Assembly: GCA_964023205.1 (NCBI GenBank)
Contig: OZ026843.1
Location: forward strand, 3,829,029 to 3,893,028
Length of the DNA stretch: 64,000 nt
Reading direction: 5' to 3'
Source of the DNA: Lutraria lutraria
Lineage: Eukaryota; Mollusca; Bivalvia; Venerida; Mactridae
Position 1 is the first letter of the stretch. Every line of letters begins with the position of its first letter. Both the position numbers and the translations under genes were made by a program. This document shows, one piece after another, positions 34,490 to 46,300 of the stretch. Below the pieces are notes generated by a model. The model ran no database searches. It saw only the letters and a list, made by a program, of their open reading frames with translations, and was not told the origin of the DNA.

Positions 34490-34680
34490 TCAGCTGTTTT
34501 TGAAGAAAAAGTCAAGCTATTGTGATTAATGTATTGTCTGTGTCGTCTGTGCAAAACTTTAATGTAGCTCATAACTCGGAAACTGAAAGAGGTAGCAACA
34601 TGAAACTTTATAGGTGGATAGATCTCACTGAAGCGGTGAACAGATGAGCATTGGCACCGCTTGCAGCGCTCCTGTTAAAC
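34490..34680 (+). repeat. 'tttttagctca' clam-type repeat, second copy
   Basis: Starts 'tttttagctcagctgttttt', has 'tgtctgtgtcgtctgtgc' and 'ctcataactcggaaactg', and ends 'gaacagatgagcattggcac'. The structure is the same as the widespread clam repeat. Confidence 0.5.
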
Positions 34681-35252
34681 ACATGAAGTTTCATACATGA
34701 TTTTACGAATAGAGGGTTTTGGATCAGAGAGGTTCCACTTTATTTGTTTCATCTACATGAAATAAATCCGTTTGAAACAAAAATTTGTTGTGTCACCATT
34801 ATGTAATCATGAAGAAACAGTCACCAACACTATTTACCTGAAGTTTTTCCTTTTGATGAACAAAATACTTTGTCGTATGATTGTTTTGTGGCTTTATGAT
34901 AAACTATTTTATTACCCATATTGTATACTTCAGTACGTCATCATATACCAATAAACTTGAAATAAATAAGTTCTAACTCAAGTCATATTTTCCATCTGAT
35001 AAATTAACTTAACAAATGGAGCACAGCAATTTGTTACTACCTGTGTATGCCTGGTACAGGATGAATAATTGTGTTTGGTGAACTGTCAAAAAATTCCTGG
35101 TTTCAACTACTCCGACTAACACTGTTTTTTTCCTCGACCCTAGATTTTTTGGGCTCATGCAGTCAAATTTTTCTGCGCAATATTTGTATAGGAACCATAT
35201 CTCTAAACCCAATGATACATTTGAAAAGAAAAAAGTTATGAACTCATACTTC

Positions 35253-35271
35253 GGGGGGGGGGGGGGGGGGG
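35253..35271 (+). repeat. Poly(G) run of 19
   Basis: Uninterrupted G19 in AT-rich DNA. Could form a G-quadruplex; also error-prone in sequencing. Confidence 0.9.
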
Positions 35272-36210
35272 ATATTAGTAGAAACTAGATATACATTCAC
35301 TCAGAAATGAAGATTTTAAGATAAAGATTATAGTTGATAGTTAAATACAAAATGTACATACCAGTTGCTGTAAGCTTTATAAATTAAGTTTGCAAGATAA
35401 ATAACCTGACTCAGCAAAGTTTTCAATAAATTTGTTTTTATGGATAAATTTGATTTCTGTATCTAAAAAAAAGATATCTCGATCTCACTACAACTTTGAT
35501 TAAATTTTTGATTGCATGAAAGTAAAACATTATGACCCGAAATGTTAAATTTTTTTAAGTTGTTCCTTAAATGACAAATGCTTGACAGATCAGTTAAATT
35601 GTTTTTGAACATTTTTGTTCATAAAGACACATCTACACTTCAAATAGGCAGGCTTTCTGTCTTTGCTTTATCAATGCTTGACAAATCTGCTTAATTGTTC
35701 AAATCGATTCGGAACATTTATTTTCTCAACAATCCTTTTTTCTATGTTTAAATTAATATAGGTAGAGTAGAAACTTATTTACCCCATTATGGAGTCAATA
35801 GTTTGTTTAAGTTTATCCAAGCATCCAGTTTTATCAATTTCACAGTTAATGGTCTATGTTGATATTTTTGTGATAATACAAATAATTTGTCTTACTTAAG
35901 CAAGTTTCTGAATATTTTCACCAGTAATTCTCAGTTATCAAAAGTTTTAATCAAACTTTTCAGGTACGTGAGTAGGAGACTAATGTAAGTGAAGGGTAAG
36001 GCTAGTAAAATAGTCTTGTTTACAATTACATGACCAAGAAAAATGGGGAAAAAACATGGATGGCTATTTTTGGGTGAATTACAATTAACTGTATACACAG
36101 TCTAACACCAACACGGCTTACTTGTATTGATTTTGGTTGTTATTACATATTTTTGGCGCAGTTATGGGACTTGGATATTTTTCCTATTTAGAATATTTAT
36201 AGCAAATTTT
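35272..36210. other. No established gene
   Basis: AT-rich, nothing recognised. Confidence 0.35.
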
Positions 36211-36216
36211 GTATGT

Positions 36217-36421
36217 CAGACTTCACGAAAGGCAATAAAATCTGCCAGACATTCGGTCTGACAAGCTTGAAGCTCAATTCTGTCGGACCGAAAGAAAATC
36301 TGTCAGACCGAAAAAGTTTAAGCAAGTATAAAATGCATATACATCAGGTAAATAAGTCACCATGAACCAACACACAATCTATCGGACAAGTCTGCTGGTC
36401 AGGCACCTATCGTGAAGTCTG
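36217..36421. mobile_element. MITE with 12-bp perfect inverted repeats
   Basis: CAGACTTCACGA (36217-36228) and TCGTGAAGTCTG (36410-36421) are perfect inverted repeats. The flanks TTGTATGT and GTATATGT match at 6 of 8 positions, consistent with an old 8-bp hAT duplication. Internal 'ggtctgacaag/gtcggaccgaaag' phrases. Its ends resemble those of the 5708 element (CAGTCTTCACGA). Confidence 0.75.
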
Positions 36422-37049
36422 GTATATGTTTGAAACTGCTTCTACTTTTAGACATTGATCTCATTTATAATTTTTACTTTCAACATCAGTTCTGTATATA
36501 GAGGCATATAATGCATTTATTGAATGCAGTTTCTTGTGTGATTGTTTCTGAGCATACATTCGATACACTTGAGGTTCTATTTAGTCATGCTATGGATTCT
36601 GCTTTAATGTAAGGGTAAGCTCTATATAGTTAAGCTGGTTCAGTCAGGTGACTGTGAACTGGGTTAATTTTTCTAGTCTTACCTATCTAGCGCAAGTGAG
36701 TGAAAGTTCAATTAAGTTATTAACTATAAACATGACTTAACTATATTGAAATTCATATGGTGGATTAATTTCAGTCAATTATGTTGATAAGTCTAATTTC
36801 ACATATAATACTAGTTTTTTAATCCTTTATCGTCATTGATGGACATGCTTATTTTTTCTTTAAAATCTTCAAAAAAGTTGATTTGTGTATTTTTCAAATT
36901 CAATGTATAAAATGCCTTTTTGACTGCTTAATTGAGATGTTATTGATTGGAAAATTTCTGTTGAATATATATGTAGTTTTAATCAACTTAATTGATTATT
37001 TGCTATAGGTGTATTTTTCTTATGTTGCAATTTTTTTAGCAGATTTTTA

Positions 37050-37430
37050 CCTTTAATTGAATAACTGCTTGCATGCAGATTCTTTTTCTATGATTGAATA
37101 CCCATGAGATATGAGCTTATAGAAGTTGAAGTTTGTCTGTGAGTTCTCATTTTTATACGCCAGTTTTGAAAAACAGGTCGAATTATGGGAACGCACATGG
37201 TTGGGTGTGCAGGGTCCACAACGGTGTCCACTCTCTAATTCAAACATTTTTATTTGTATCCTCACCAAACGTTATGGATATGTTTATCGCCATGAGATCT
37301 CGGTCAAGTTCGATAACCAGCCTAATTGGCCCAGGCACTTCTGAGTTATGCCCCTTGACCCTTTGAAAAATGAATTTTGACACGCGTATTTTTTTACCTG
37401 GCACTCTTGTTGTTTGTAAAAACACTGCTT
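37050..37430 (+). repeat. Clam-type dispersed repeat
   Basis: 'attatgggaacgcacatgg', 'gagatctcggtcaagttcg', 'cccaggcacttctgagttat' and 'gccccttgaccctttgaaaa' in order. The open frames on both strands are incidental. Confidence 0.5.
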
Positions 37431-38432
37431 CAAGTTTACAAATGTGTTTTAACTGCGACAATTCTGTTTATTTCAAGAATGGGATTTTCTACTTGACAAA
37501 TTAATTGGATGCCTGGATTTCTGTCAGTCTCGTACCGACGGATTTGAGTAATTGTCAAATCCTGAATTATCTTACCATGTTACCTGTTTTCTGAAAATAA
37601 ACTGTGCCCGTTTTCCGAAAATGGCAGAAAGCGAAAGTAGAAGAAGCATTCACAATAAATATCAATGTTGCTACTTTAGAGTCAGCTTTATATGTACGCG
37701 AATCACTGTAATCCTTAGCGATTAAAGATTATTGTCTGATAAAAAGTCATAAAATGTGTTAAGTTGATTTTATTCCTTATTTATTGTGTTGATGGGATTT
37801 TTCCAAAAACACATTTTATCTGCAGATCAGTTGGCAAAGATGAAGTTTTATGATTTTTAAGTAGAACTTGCTGCCACCTGTGTTTTTGTATTATTGATAC
37901 CGGTCATTCATGCCACCTAAGATGCCTCATTTGCTGTTTTTTTTATTCATCCTCAAAATGAGGTACAGCCAGTTTTCACAAGCTGTAAAACTGTTATATT
38001 TTTAACAACCGTAGAACTGCAATATTTTTAACAAGCTCCTCCGAGATGAAAGACATTTGGTGGTCATTCTTTGTGTCTAGAAATTATTTCTTTGCCTTCA
38101 AACTACGATTCTAGTGAAGCGAACAAAATATCCTAACTGTCCTTTGATTATTGGTTTAGCCATTAATGGCTACTTGAAAAAATCACGCAGGTTTTTGCAC
38201 TCATTTGTCTTAACTGTCACAGAAAATCCAGCAATCCCGCCAGACCTAATCCAAATTGATGAAATTGAGTGATCCATGATCAACCAATGGCCCAACGTTT
38301 TTCTCATATTAATTATAGGCGTAATTACACTAAAAAGGGAGCTTACTCTTTTTCTCATGAATTTTCTCATCAGCTTGATACATGGTTATTTGTCAATTTT
38401 TCTGAAAACCATATATGCTTACAGACCTGTTA

Positions 38433-38600
38433 GGATCCACCTTTAAATAAAGGCAATCCTGTGGAGAAAGGCATTTCTTTTAAAATCTGTCATTGATTAT
38501 TTAGAACAAACTGACCTCCTAATAAAAGCCACCCATCAATAAAGGTCACGCTTTGTCTTTCCCAAGGAAGGCCTTTGTTCACAAGTTTGCCTGAACCTGT
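38433..38600 (+). repeat. 'aggccacc' repeat family, copy 1
   Basis: 'ataaaggcaatcctgtggag', 'ttgattatttagaacaaact', 'gacctcctaataaaagccac' and 'aaggcctttgttcacaagt'. The same order is seen at 50880-51050. Confidence 0.6.
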
Positions 38601-40585
38601 TTGTTGGAATTTTTATACACAGGTAAACAATACTGATAGGCTTCATAGATAGAAATGAAATATCTTTTAATGAAACAGCATTCAATTATTCATTCAACTC
38701 CTAAATATTACGCCCCCAGCTTGAAATCATGGATCCGCCTCTGCTTTGTCTATGAAGGGCACTTACTTGAGTCTCTAATTACCATCAGGAAGAATTTGGG
38801 TTAATTGTTTTCCTATTTTTGGAGAAATATAGATTTAAAGACAAATTTTTGAACTTATATTCAATTCAGTCTCTTAAAATAGAAATGCTGCCAGTTTCTC
38901 ATCTCAAATGAACTTACTGCATGTCATTTTTAACAAAAAGCACATTTCTTCTTCCTAGTTTCTCCAGCTTTCTGATTTACAATCATTACAAAAAAGAAAG
39001 TTTTAATTTTCTAAAAAATTTTGAGACATAACTATGTCAATACTAATATTCAATTATACTTTTTCTCTCAAAATAATAATCAATTATCAGACTGCAATCA
39101 ATGTTACTTATTATTAAGCTATTTGACATTTTGTTACACTTTTTTGAAAAAGACTACCTCCAGAATTTGTGCAATAATAGTTTCTAGTTGAGACACCCAG
39201 CGGGTGGCTATCTTTCTTTATAACTCATGAATAAAGACAGAAGTATAATTGAAATGTATGAAATTTTCCATATTTATCCACTGTTAGCACAAGCCAGATA
39301 ATTATCACCTTCTATGTCGGTCTGTAGAATTTTCTAAATGGATCAATTTGCTGGATTTTCAATAAAGATAATAGGTTTGAATTTCTGTATAAAATGTGAC
39401 TTTTTCTTCAAGTATGTGACCCTACTTAAGGACACTATGATTTTCAAGTTTTGCCTTTCTTCCCTCTATGAATCCTGAGTATTATATTATATCCGAAGAT
39501 ACCATGAGTTGTGTTTGTTCTGGTCCAATTGTGACTTGTTTTTATCCTAACTGCTGGAGAAGTTGACAGTTTCATACAGAGATTTAGGTAAGTATGGTAC
39601 CGAATCAAGGAAAACTGCTTGCTGGTATATTACTGTATGTCCACCCCTCCAATTTTATTTTAGTGTATTTTTAACTTACAGTCTTTAAATTTCTTGGCAA
39701 TAATGCACATAACTTTTCCATAATTTCCTTTAAGAAACCATTATATTACTTCATCTTTGTAATTAATCTGTTTTTGGACAATTCTTGAGTTACAAAAACT
39801 ATTTTTTAAAATTCAGAGGTTTTTATTTAATGTCTAAAAATGGATTTGCTGCATTTAGCCCAAAAATTAATCTAAAACATGAAACTAAATGTCAGTTTGA
39901 GAAAAGAAGCCAATTTAGATGGTATTGGCCAGGAATAGCACAATAAATGAAATGGGAAAAAATGAGGTTTTCATGCAACTTCAAAGCATTTGCACCTATG
40001 TCGCATTTAATTAACTCATTTCTCATAGCAATTTAACTATCATTACTCTTAAACAAGAATTTCATGAATTTTAACTGGATTGAGATTAGTTTCTTGTGAT
40101 TTTTGCTAACAGCAAGTGGTTTACTACCGACCACAGTGTAACTAAAACCCTGTAAATCTTTTTTATATCAGTTTTATGTATGAAAGTTATCGTACTTGTG
40201 CCTTATCTGTGAGTTTGTAAAATTCTTTTTCTTATCATATTTGAGTGAGTTGAATATTTTTCATGTACACTTGAGATATTTAATTCTGAGGATTATAAAC
40301 TTATGTGCATGCAGTCATCTGAACTTCACTAGAAATTCAATTAAAATGCATGGTATTTCAAAATACTTGACCCAGTCATAATTTAAAAAAAAATATATAG
40401 AAAAATATTATAAATATCATATGAGAAAATTAGATGGGTCAGTTGATATCTTCATTATTGTAACTTTTCCTTCAAGTGTAACATCCAAAAATGTCTTAGT
40501 TTGACAAAAATCAATAGATCCAAAATTCTGACACTCAGAAACAGAACAGAAAATTCATAAGTTGAAAACTATTTCTCTTCTTTGC
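38601..40585. other. No established gene
   Basis: AT-rich, nothing recognised. Confidence 0.35.
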
Positions 40586-40589
40586 ATGC

Positions 40590-40796
40590 AGTCTTTGAAT
40601 TTTGCCCCAGACTGAGTTCACTAAAATGGCTGTGGGTCCAGTTAATTTGGAAAGGTCAGAGGTCCGATGGTCCAGTAAAATTTTCAGTGATATTTTTTTT
40701 CAGAACAAAAAATGAAATGAATTTGGTTCAGGAAAGATTGCATTTTCACTCAACCGGATGTCCAGTGATTAAAAAAAGTTTTTCGGCAAGTCTGGT
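40590..40796. mobile_element. MITE, 'CAGTCTT' family copy 2
   Basis: 'cagtctttgaattttgcccc' at the left and 'gtttttcggcaagtctgg' at the right, with inner 'tttcagaacaaaaaatgaaa' and 'tgtccagtgattaaaaaaag' matching the copy at 5708. It is shorter than copy 1. Confidence 0.65.
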
Positions 40797-41504
40797 TTGT
40801 ACTGAGTGAATTTTGTAAAAATGTACCGCATGTTGTCACATTGATGACTTGTTGAGAATTTCTCTGACATTATAACTATAGGAAAACTATTAAGGAAGCT
40901 TTCAGCTACAATTCTAATTGTTTTTATGCATTATATAATGAGAACAAATGAGCTTTTAACACACTGGTGACTCTGAAAATCATCTTTCTTATATAATGGT
41001 AGAATTTGTCATGAAAATATGGAATATTGAACATTTAATGAAGTTTTATTTTCATATAATATTATCTTAATTGTGACAACACATATCTACCAGTATATCT
41101 GAATGCAAGAATTACAATCATTTTGAAAATGGCTCTCCATCTTTCATCTTTGTGAACTTATAGTACAGAAAATATAACAATGATCGACATTGCGGTTTCT
41201 TTATTCAGTAAATGCAACTTTGCTAGGAATTTCTGAGTTTCAGTTGGTTTTGTCTGGCCAGAAATCTTTTGATGTGAATATTAAAATAGAATCTTATTTT
41301 CAGTTATTTTTGTTCTGATACATGGTTTGTTTGACCAAATCCTGTCATTTTAGTTTAGTAAAAAAGTGCTTGATTTGAGTTCATAATAAAATTTTTTTTT
41401 AAATCACTCCCACAGCTGAAATCTCATTTTTAGTATTTAAATGTCTTATTAATTAATTATGATTTATTAGACAGTGATGGTATAATAATACATTATTCTG
41501 ACAG

Positions 41505-41700
41505 CATTATTGATCTGTTTTTCAATGATACTTCAGTTAATACATTACAGCAGCCGATTTACCTTATCAGTTTTCCTGGACTGTAATTCTAACCAGTACC
41601 TACTATCTTATCTTAACCTTCCACATGATGCGGGCAACTCTCTGCAAAAGGAAGAAAATCAAGATTTTTGTGAAATTGTTATAAATGGGTATGACCTCCC
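41505..41700 (+). repeat. SINE-like clam repeat, copy C
   Basis: 'ttaccttatcagttttcctg', 'gactgtaattctaaccagta', 'gatgcgggcaactctctgca' and 'atgggtatgacctccc', in the same order as copies B and D. Confidence 0.55.
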
Positions 41701-42790
41701 AAAATAAATGATCTATATCTAAACATGAAACACAAATATATATTTAGCTAACTATGAAGGAAAGTACAGAATTGTTCTCAAGTTTTCTAACTTCATGGTC
41801 TTGATTTGAAAATATATCAGAGAATATTGTGACCTTTGAATTTTTTCTGACTTAAAAAGTACACTATTATCAACTTAATTATTTTTAAGCATTTTTATCA
41901 AGTTTTTGTTTAGTTGTTTGGCTCAATTATCTTCAGAATACTTAATTTATCAAAATAAAAATGTATGACTACATGTACAATGGCTACATGTATTTACTGA
42001 ATTATTTGTAAAATCTAACACTTCAAGGTATTTCAGTTTTATCTGTGTTAGATTTACAATATTTTTATCTTAAATTTACATTATTTTACACAAACGTGTC
42101 ACCAAATTTTCTTATTATCGATAAATCATGAAAAATCACGTCAATTTGATAAATTTTAAAGTCCTTTAACCTAATTATATAAGTCATGTTATTGATGGCG
42201 AGGTGTAAAAAATCTCGATATTTTGCATGATGTAGCAATTCTTTATTTTGTTGGGAAAATATTTAGTTGGTGAGGAATTTCACTGGTTGAGAATGGATGT
42301 ATATGGTTTGTTTAATTGTCTGTGATGTGGTGTTTTTCATTTACTTACATATTTGAAATGTCATTTAAAGGTAGTAAACTATCATATTGAATAGAATACA
42401 AACAATGACTGTTTCACAGGTTGATTTATTTTTTTACTGAAAATATTTAATTCAATGATTAAAGTGAAAGTTATGGAGAGTTTTGACTCTTTCAAAATTA
42501 AACACCTGCATTTTATATAACATTAATTTTCTTTGTTAGATGTTTCCTTATGATTAGCTTGTGACTGATATAGATTTAAAGGGACCAGACTCAAGATTTA
42601 TGATTCAGTTACTGCTATTTGGTAACTCATTTTATTTTATAGTAATTGTGGCAAGGAGATAAATCAAGGTGTATTTTGAATATGAACATAGTACCGGTAT
42701 TTGTTAACTATGATGCTATTGAAGGTTTCCTTGTTTGAAGAAAATGTGATATTGATAATCTGTGTACTATATTTTTGTACTTGTTAATCT
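41701..42790. other. No established gene
   Basis: AT-rich, nothing recognised. Confidence 0.35.
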
Positions 42791-42795
42791 ATTCC

Positions 42796-43735
42796 TAAAC
42801 TATGATAGACATTGGAACACTATGACAAAACCATGGTCTTTAATAAATTACGATCATTTATAAACTTTGGTCTATTAATTGTGAACAATGGTCTGTGATG
42901 GAGTTTCAGCTATATGTTGAATCTATATGGTGTATGATGAACATTGGTCTTTGAGGTACATACGTCTTTGATAAACTATGGCCTATGATAAACAAGTACT
43001 ATGATAAACAATGTCTATGTTAAACTATGGCCTATGATAAACATCTACTATGATAAATGATGGTCTATGTTAAACTATGGCCTATGATGAACAAGTACTA
43101 TGATAAACAATGGTCTATGTTAAACTATGGCCTAAGATAAACTAGTACTATGATAAACAATTGTCTATGTTAAACTATGGCCTATGATAAACAAGTACTA
43201 TGACAAACAATGGTCTATGTTAAACTATGGCCTAAGATAAAAAAGTACTATGATAAACAATTGTCTATGTTAAACTATGGCCTATGATAAACATCTACTA
43301 TGATAAATGATGGTCTATGTTAAACTATGGCCTAAGATAAACAAGTACTATGATGAACAATGTTCTGTGTTAAACTATGGCCTATGATGAACATGTACTG
43401 TGATAAACTATGGTCTACGTTAAAATATGGTCTATGATGAACATGTTCTATGATAAACTATGGTCTACATTAAACTGTGATCTATGATGAATGCATACTA
43501 TGGCAAACTATGGTCTACGTTAAAATATGGTCTATGATGAACATGTACTATGACAAACAATGGTCTGCATTAAACTATGGTCTATGATGAACATGTACTA
43601 TGACAAACTATGGTCTGCATTAAACTATGGTCTATGATGAACATGTACTATGACAAACTATGGTCTGCATTAAACTATGGTCTGTGATGAACATGTACTA
43701 TGACAAACCATGGTCTATGATGAACTTAGATCTTT
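42796..43735. repeat. 50-bp tandem array with degenerate edge
   Basis: About 15 units of 50 bp from about 42960 to 43725, each built of short 'ctatgataaac' sub-units ('taaactatggcctatgataa', 'acaagtactatgataaacaa', 'tggtctatgt'). The first two-thirds use 'cctatgataaac'; the last third uses 'tctatgatgaac' and 'atgacaaac'. More degenerate units extend to 42796 on the left. Confidence 0.9.
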
Positions 43736-44198
43736 GATACACTACATGACCATAGTATGATAAACTCTGTTTTTGTCTTCTGATATGTATAACATAGATG
43801 GAGATGAAGATCACTAATGATCATGACAACAAATCTTATTCAATCATGGACTAATAATAGTGAGGAATGCAATAATAAAGTAAAACTATGGACTGATCAC
43901 ATCATTAAAAGCATGTGTATGCAGATTTTCGTTTGAATTAGAAAAGTCTATAAAAATATCATAAATTCCTGAAAATAATCCATTGCTACTTATTGGGAAA
44001 CCAGGGACAGCAGAATAATATAGTGTGTCATTTTAGATTGTTTGTTCATAGTGTCTGTGGCATTTTTATAGTTACTTATCTCATCCATTTATTAGTTTCA
44101 TACAGAAAGGTATCAAGTTCTATCTAGAAATATAAACAAAAGAAAGCAAAGTTTACTACAGTTATCTAACATTCAGATATAAAAAAAGTTGAGTTACA

Positions 44199-44590
44199 AT
44201 GGCTACACATCATTCTATTATCTTTATGGATATTCATGTCACTAACCCTTTCAATTATTTCTTGGTCTTTTTTTGTATTTTTCTGATTGCTAAGAATTTT
44301 ACTGATTTACTGAATTGTGTTGGAAGAAAGTCAAAAGGTCAAAATAGGAAAAAGATATATCTATTTTTCCTAACATTTTTCATGTTATTCTAAATTTATG
44401 TAGTTGATGCTAGATTTAATTATATTTGTTGAAAACAACCCTGCAAAATGACGTTCATGGAATCTAGAATTTTTGAGTTTGTAAAAAAATTTGGTTGTTG
44501 GCCTTAGAAAAGAAAAATCATTAAACAGTGTCAACTTGGCTTGGTATTTGGGATGGGGACTCTGAAAAAGCCTCCATGAAATATTGAAAG
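44199..44590. other. No established gene
   Basis: A 64-codon open frame (44199-44393) is hydrophobic but unsupported by splice or promoter signals. Confidence 0.3.
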
Positions 44591-44594
44591 CCAG

Positions 44595-44865
44595 AAATGA
44601 GGTTCGAACCAACAACCTTTGGTTTAATAGTCTAGTGCCAGGGTGCTCCCTAGACTTCAAAAGTCAGGGGTCAAAATGACCCTTAGCTGATAGAAATTTA
44701 AAGATTTGAAGAAATTTCCTACTAATGTAATAGTAAATTTGACCCTTTGGTTCCAATTCTCAAGAGTTAAAGACCTTAATTTGCAAATTTCAAGAGTCAA
44801 AATGTCATTTTAAGGGTCAAAGTAGAGCCCTGCAGCGCATTACCACTAGGCCACCAATCACCCCT
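44595..44865 (-). repeat. tRNA-derived SINE split by an insertion
   Basis: On the minus strand 'attggtggcctagtggtaat' (A box side, about 44860-44840) and 'gttgttggttcgaacctcat' (B box side, about 44615-44596) are the halves of one tRNA-like SINE. They are separated by the element at 44639-44833. Confidence 0.65.
44639..44833. mobile_element. MITE inserted inside the SINE
   Basis: Ends CAGGGTGCTCCC and AGTAGAGCCCTG, with inner inverted 'gtcaaaatgaccctta' and 'gtcattttaagggtcaaagt'. Flanked by AGTGC and (c)AGCGC, a possible 5-bp duplication with one mismatch. About 195 bp. Confidence 0.65.
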
Positions 44866-46200
44866 GCCTTAATCACATGGCAATGGTAACCTCTAGCTAG
44901 TTAATAAACCTATAATATTATATTCTCTATTAGGCAAAGAAAATAAATTCTTAGATTTTCAGCTTGTGTCTACCTCAAAAATCATTGTGAAAAAATTCTC
45001 TACAACAATTTCAATTTATAAATCCAAATCTGAATGGCCAAGAGTGAAAACGTAACCCAAATCACAAAGTCTACGGTAAGTCTTTCAGGCTCTTAGTGAA
45101 TTCTATTGTCCGTCTTATAACTTTACGAGAATTGTCTGAAAAAATATACATAATCATGTTAGTCTGTAATACTTGGAAAAAAAAGAAATACACCCACTGA
45201 CCTCAATTTCAAGTATGAAAATCTACTAGGTTTCTGTTTCCTTGTTTTACAAGTCATCTTACATAGAACTTGATTCAAGGAAACACCACTCAAGTCTCTT
45301 AAAATGTTTAAACCTCAGATTGATTTTCTTCTATGTATTTCTCTATTGATGTTTTCATAGCTTTTATTATTGTAATGCACTGTCATCTTATGACTGATTG
45401 ACTTTCAGTTATAAAACATACTTATTGTAGAGAATATCCTGATGAATTTAAGTAGTTTACATTTTTCAAAAAAGGAATAAAATTTAAAAAATCACAGAAG
45501 ATGAATTTCTGAGAAGTTAGTTTATAATCCTCGAAACAGATTATTTCTTAATTTGTCAACAGCAGAATTATTTTTCCAAGCATGTTTAGATACCACTTAC
45601 TTATGGACAAAAATTGAGACATAGAAGAGGAAGACTATTGCAAAGACAAATTCCAAAAGCTTGTCATGATAATTTCTATTTGGGAATCAACTGAAATGAC
45701 TACACTACTAATCCATTAGTGTTTTGTCCAAAATGAAATCTTCTCACTTGTGCCACAATGTCCTCTATGGTGGGCTGTCAGTCATTTTGTTAAGGTACGA
45801 ATAATATAAGTGTGGAAATTTGTGTGTTTATTCAACAGATCTGGAATATATCTGACGGATTTACGGCTTACGAAGAAGACCGTTTAGCCTTTCAATTAAT
45901 GTGTCTGCATAATTCTTCTCGTCTGGTCGAGAGAAATTGGAATAATTTCATTTACTACATTAAGTTTTTTTTGTAATGTGAGACAGAAATGGGTTTACGT
46001 GGAGACCACTGACAGTGATCTGATGGACTTTCTATAATATGTTGTCTGTAATTGGCGCCATTTAGCAAATATCTGTCCCATTCAATGTATATTAAGTATA
46101 AGTTATATGCAGCATGCTATACCAAATAGTATACAGAAAAAGTAAGTTTTGCATTTCGTTCAACTCTGATTTGAATTGTTACTGAACAGCAGAGGAATGA
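44866..46200. other. Mostly featureless; one possible exon
   Basis: After an acceptor-like 'tttattcaacag' (to 45838) a plus-strand frame stays open for 45 codons to a TAA at 45974-45976: IWNISDGFTAYEEDRLAFQL, then MCLHNSSRLVERNWNNFIYY. It is CpG-richer than its surroundings. No known domain. Confidence 0.3.
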
Positions 46201-46213
46201 TACATTTTATATC

Positions 46214-46300
46214 AGGTCTTTGAATTTGGCCCCAATCCCCCAATGAAAAAGTAAATATTGTCCCAAATTTCATCTTAAAATTCCGCAGTCAAATATTTGT
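46214..46300 (+). repeat. Fragment of the CAGTCTT-family MITE
   Basis: 'caggtctttgaatttggccc' matches the left end of the copies at 40590 and 5708; the right end is missing. Confidence 0.45.
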
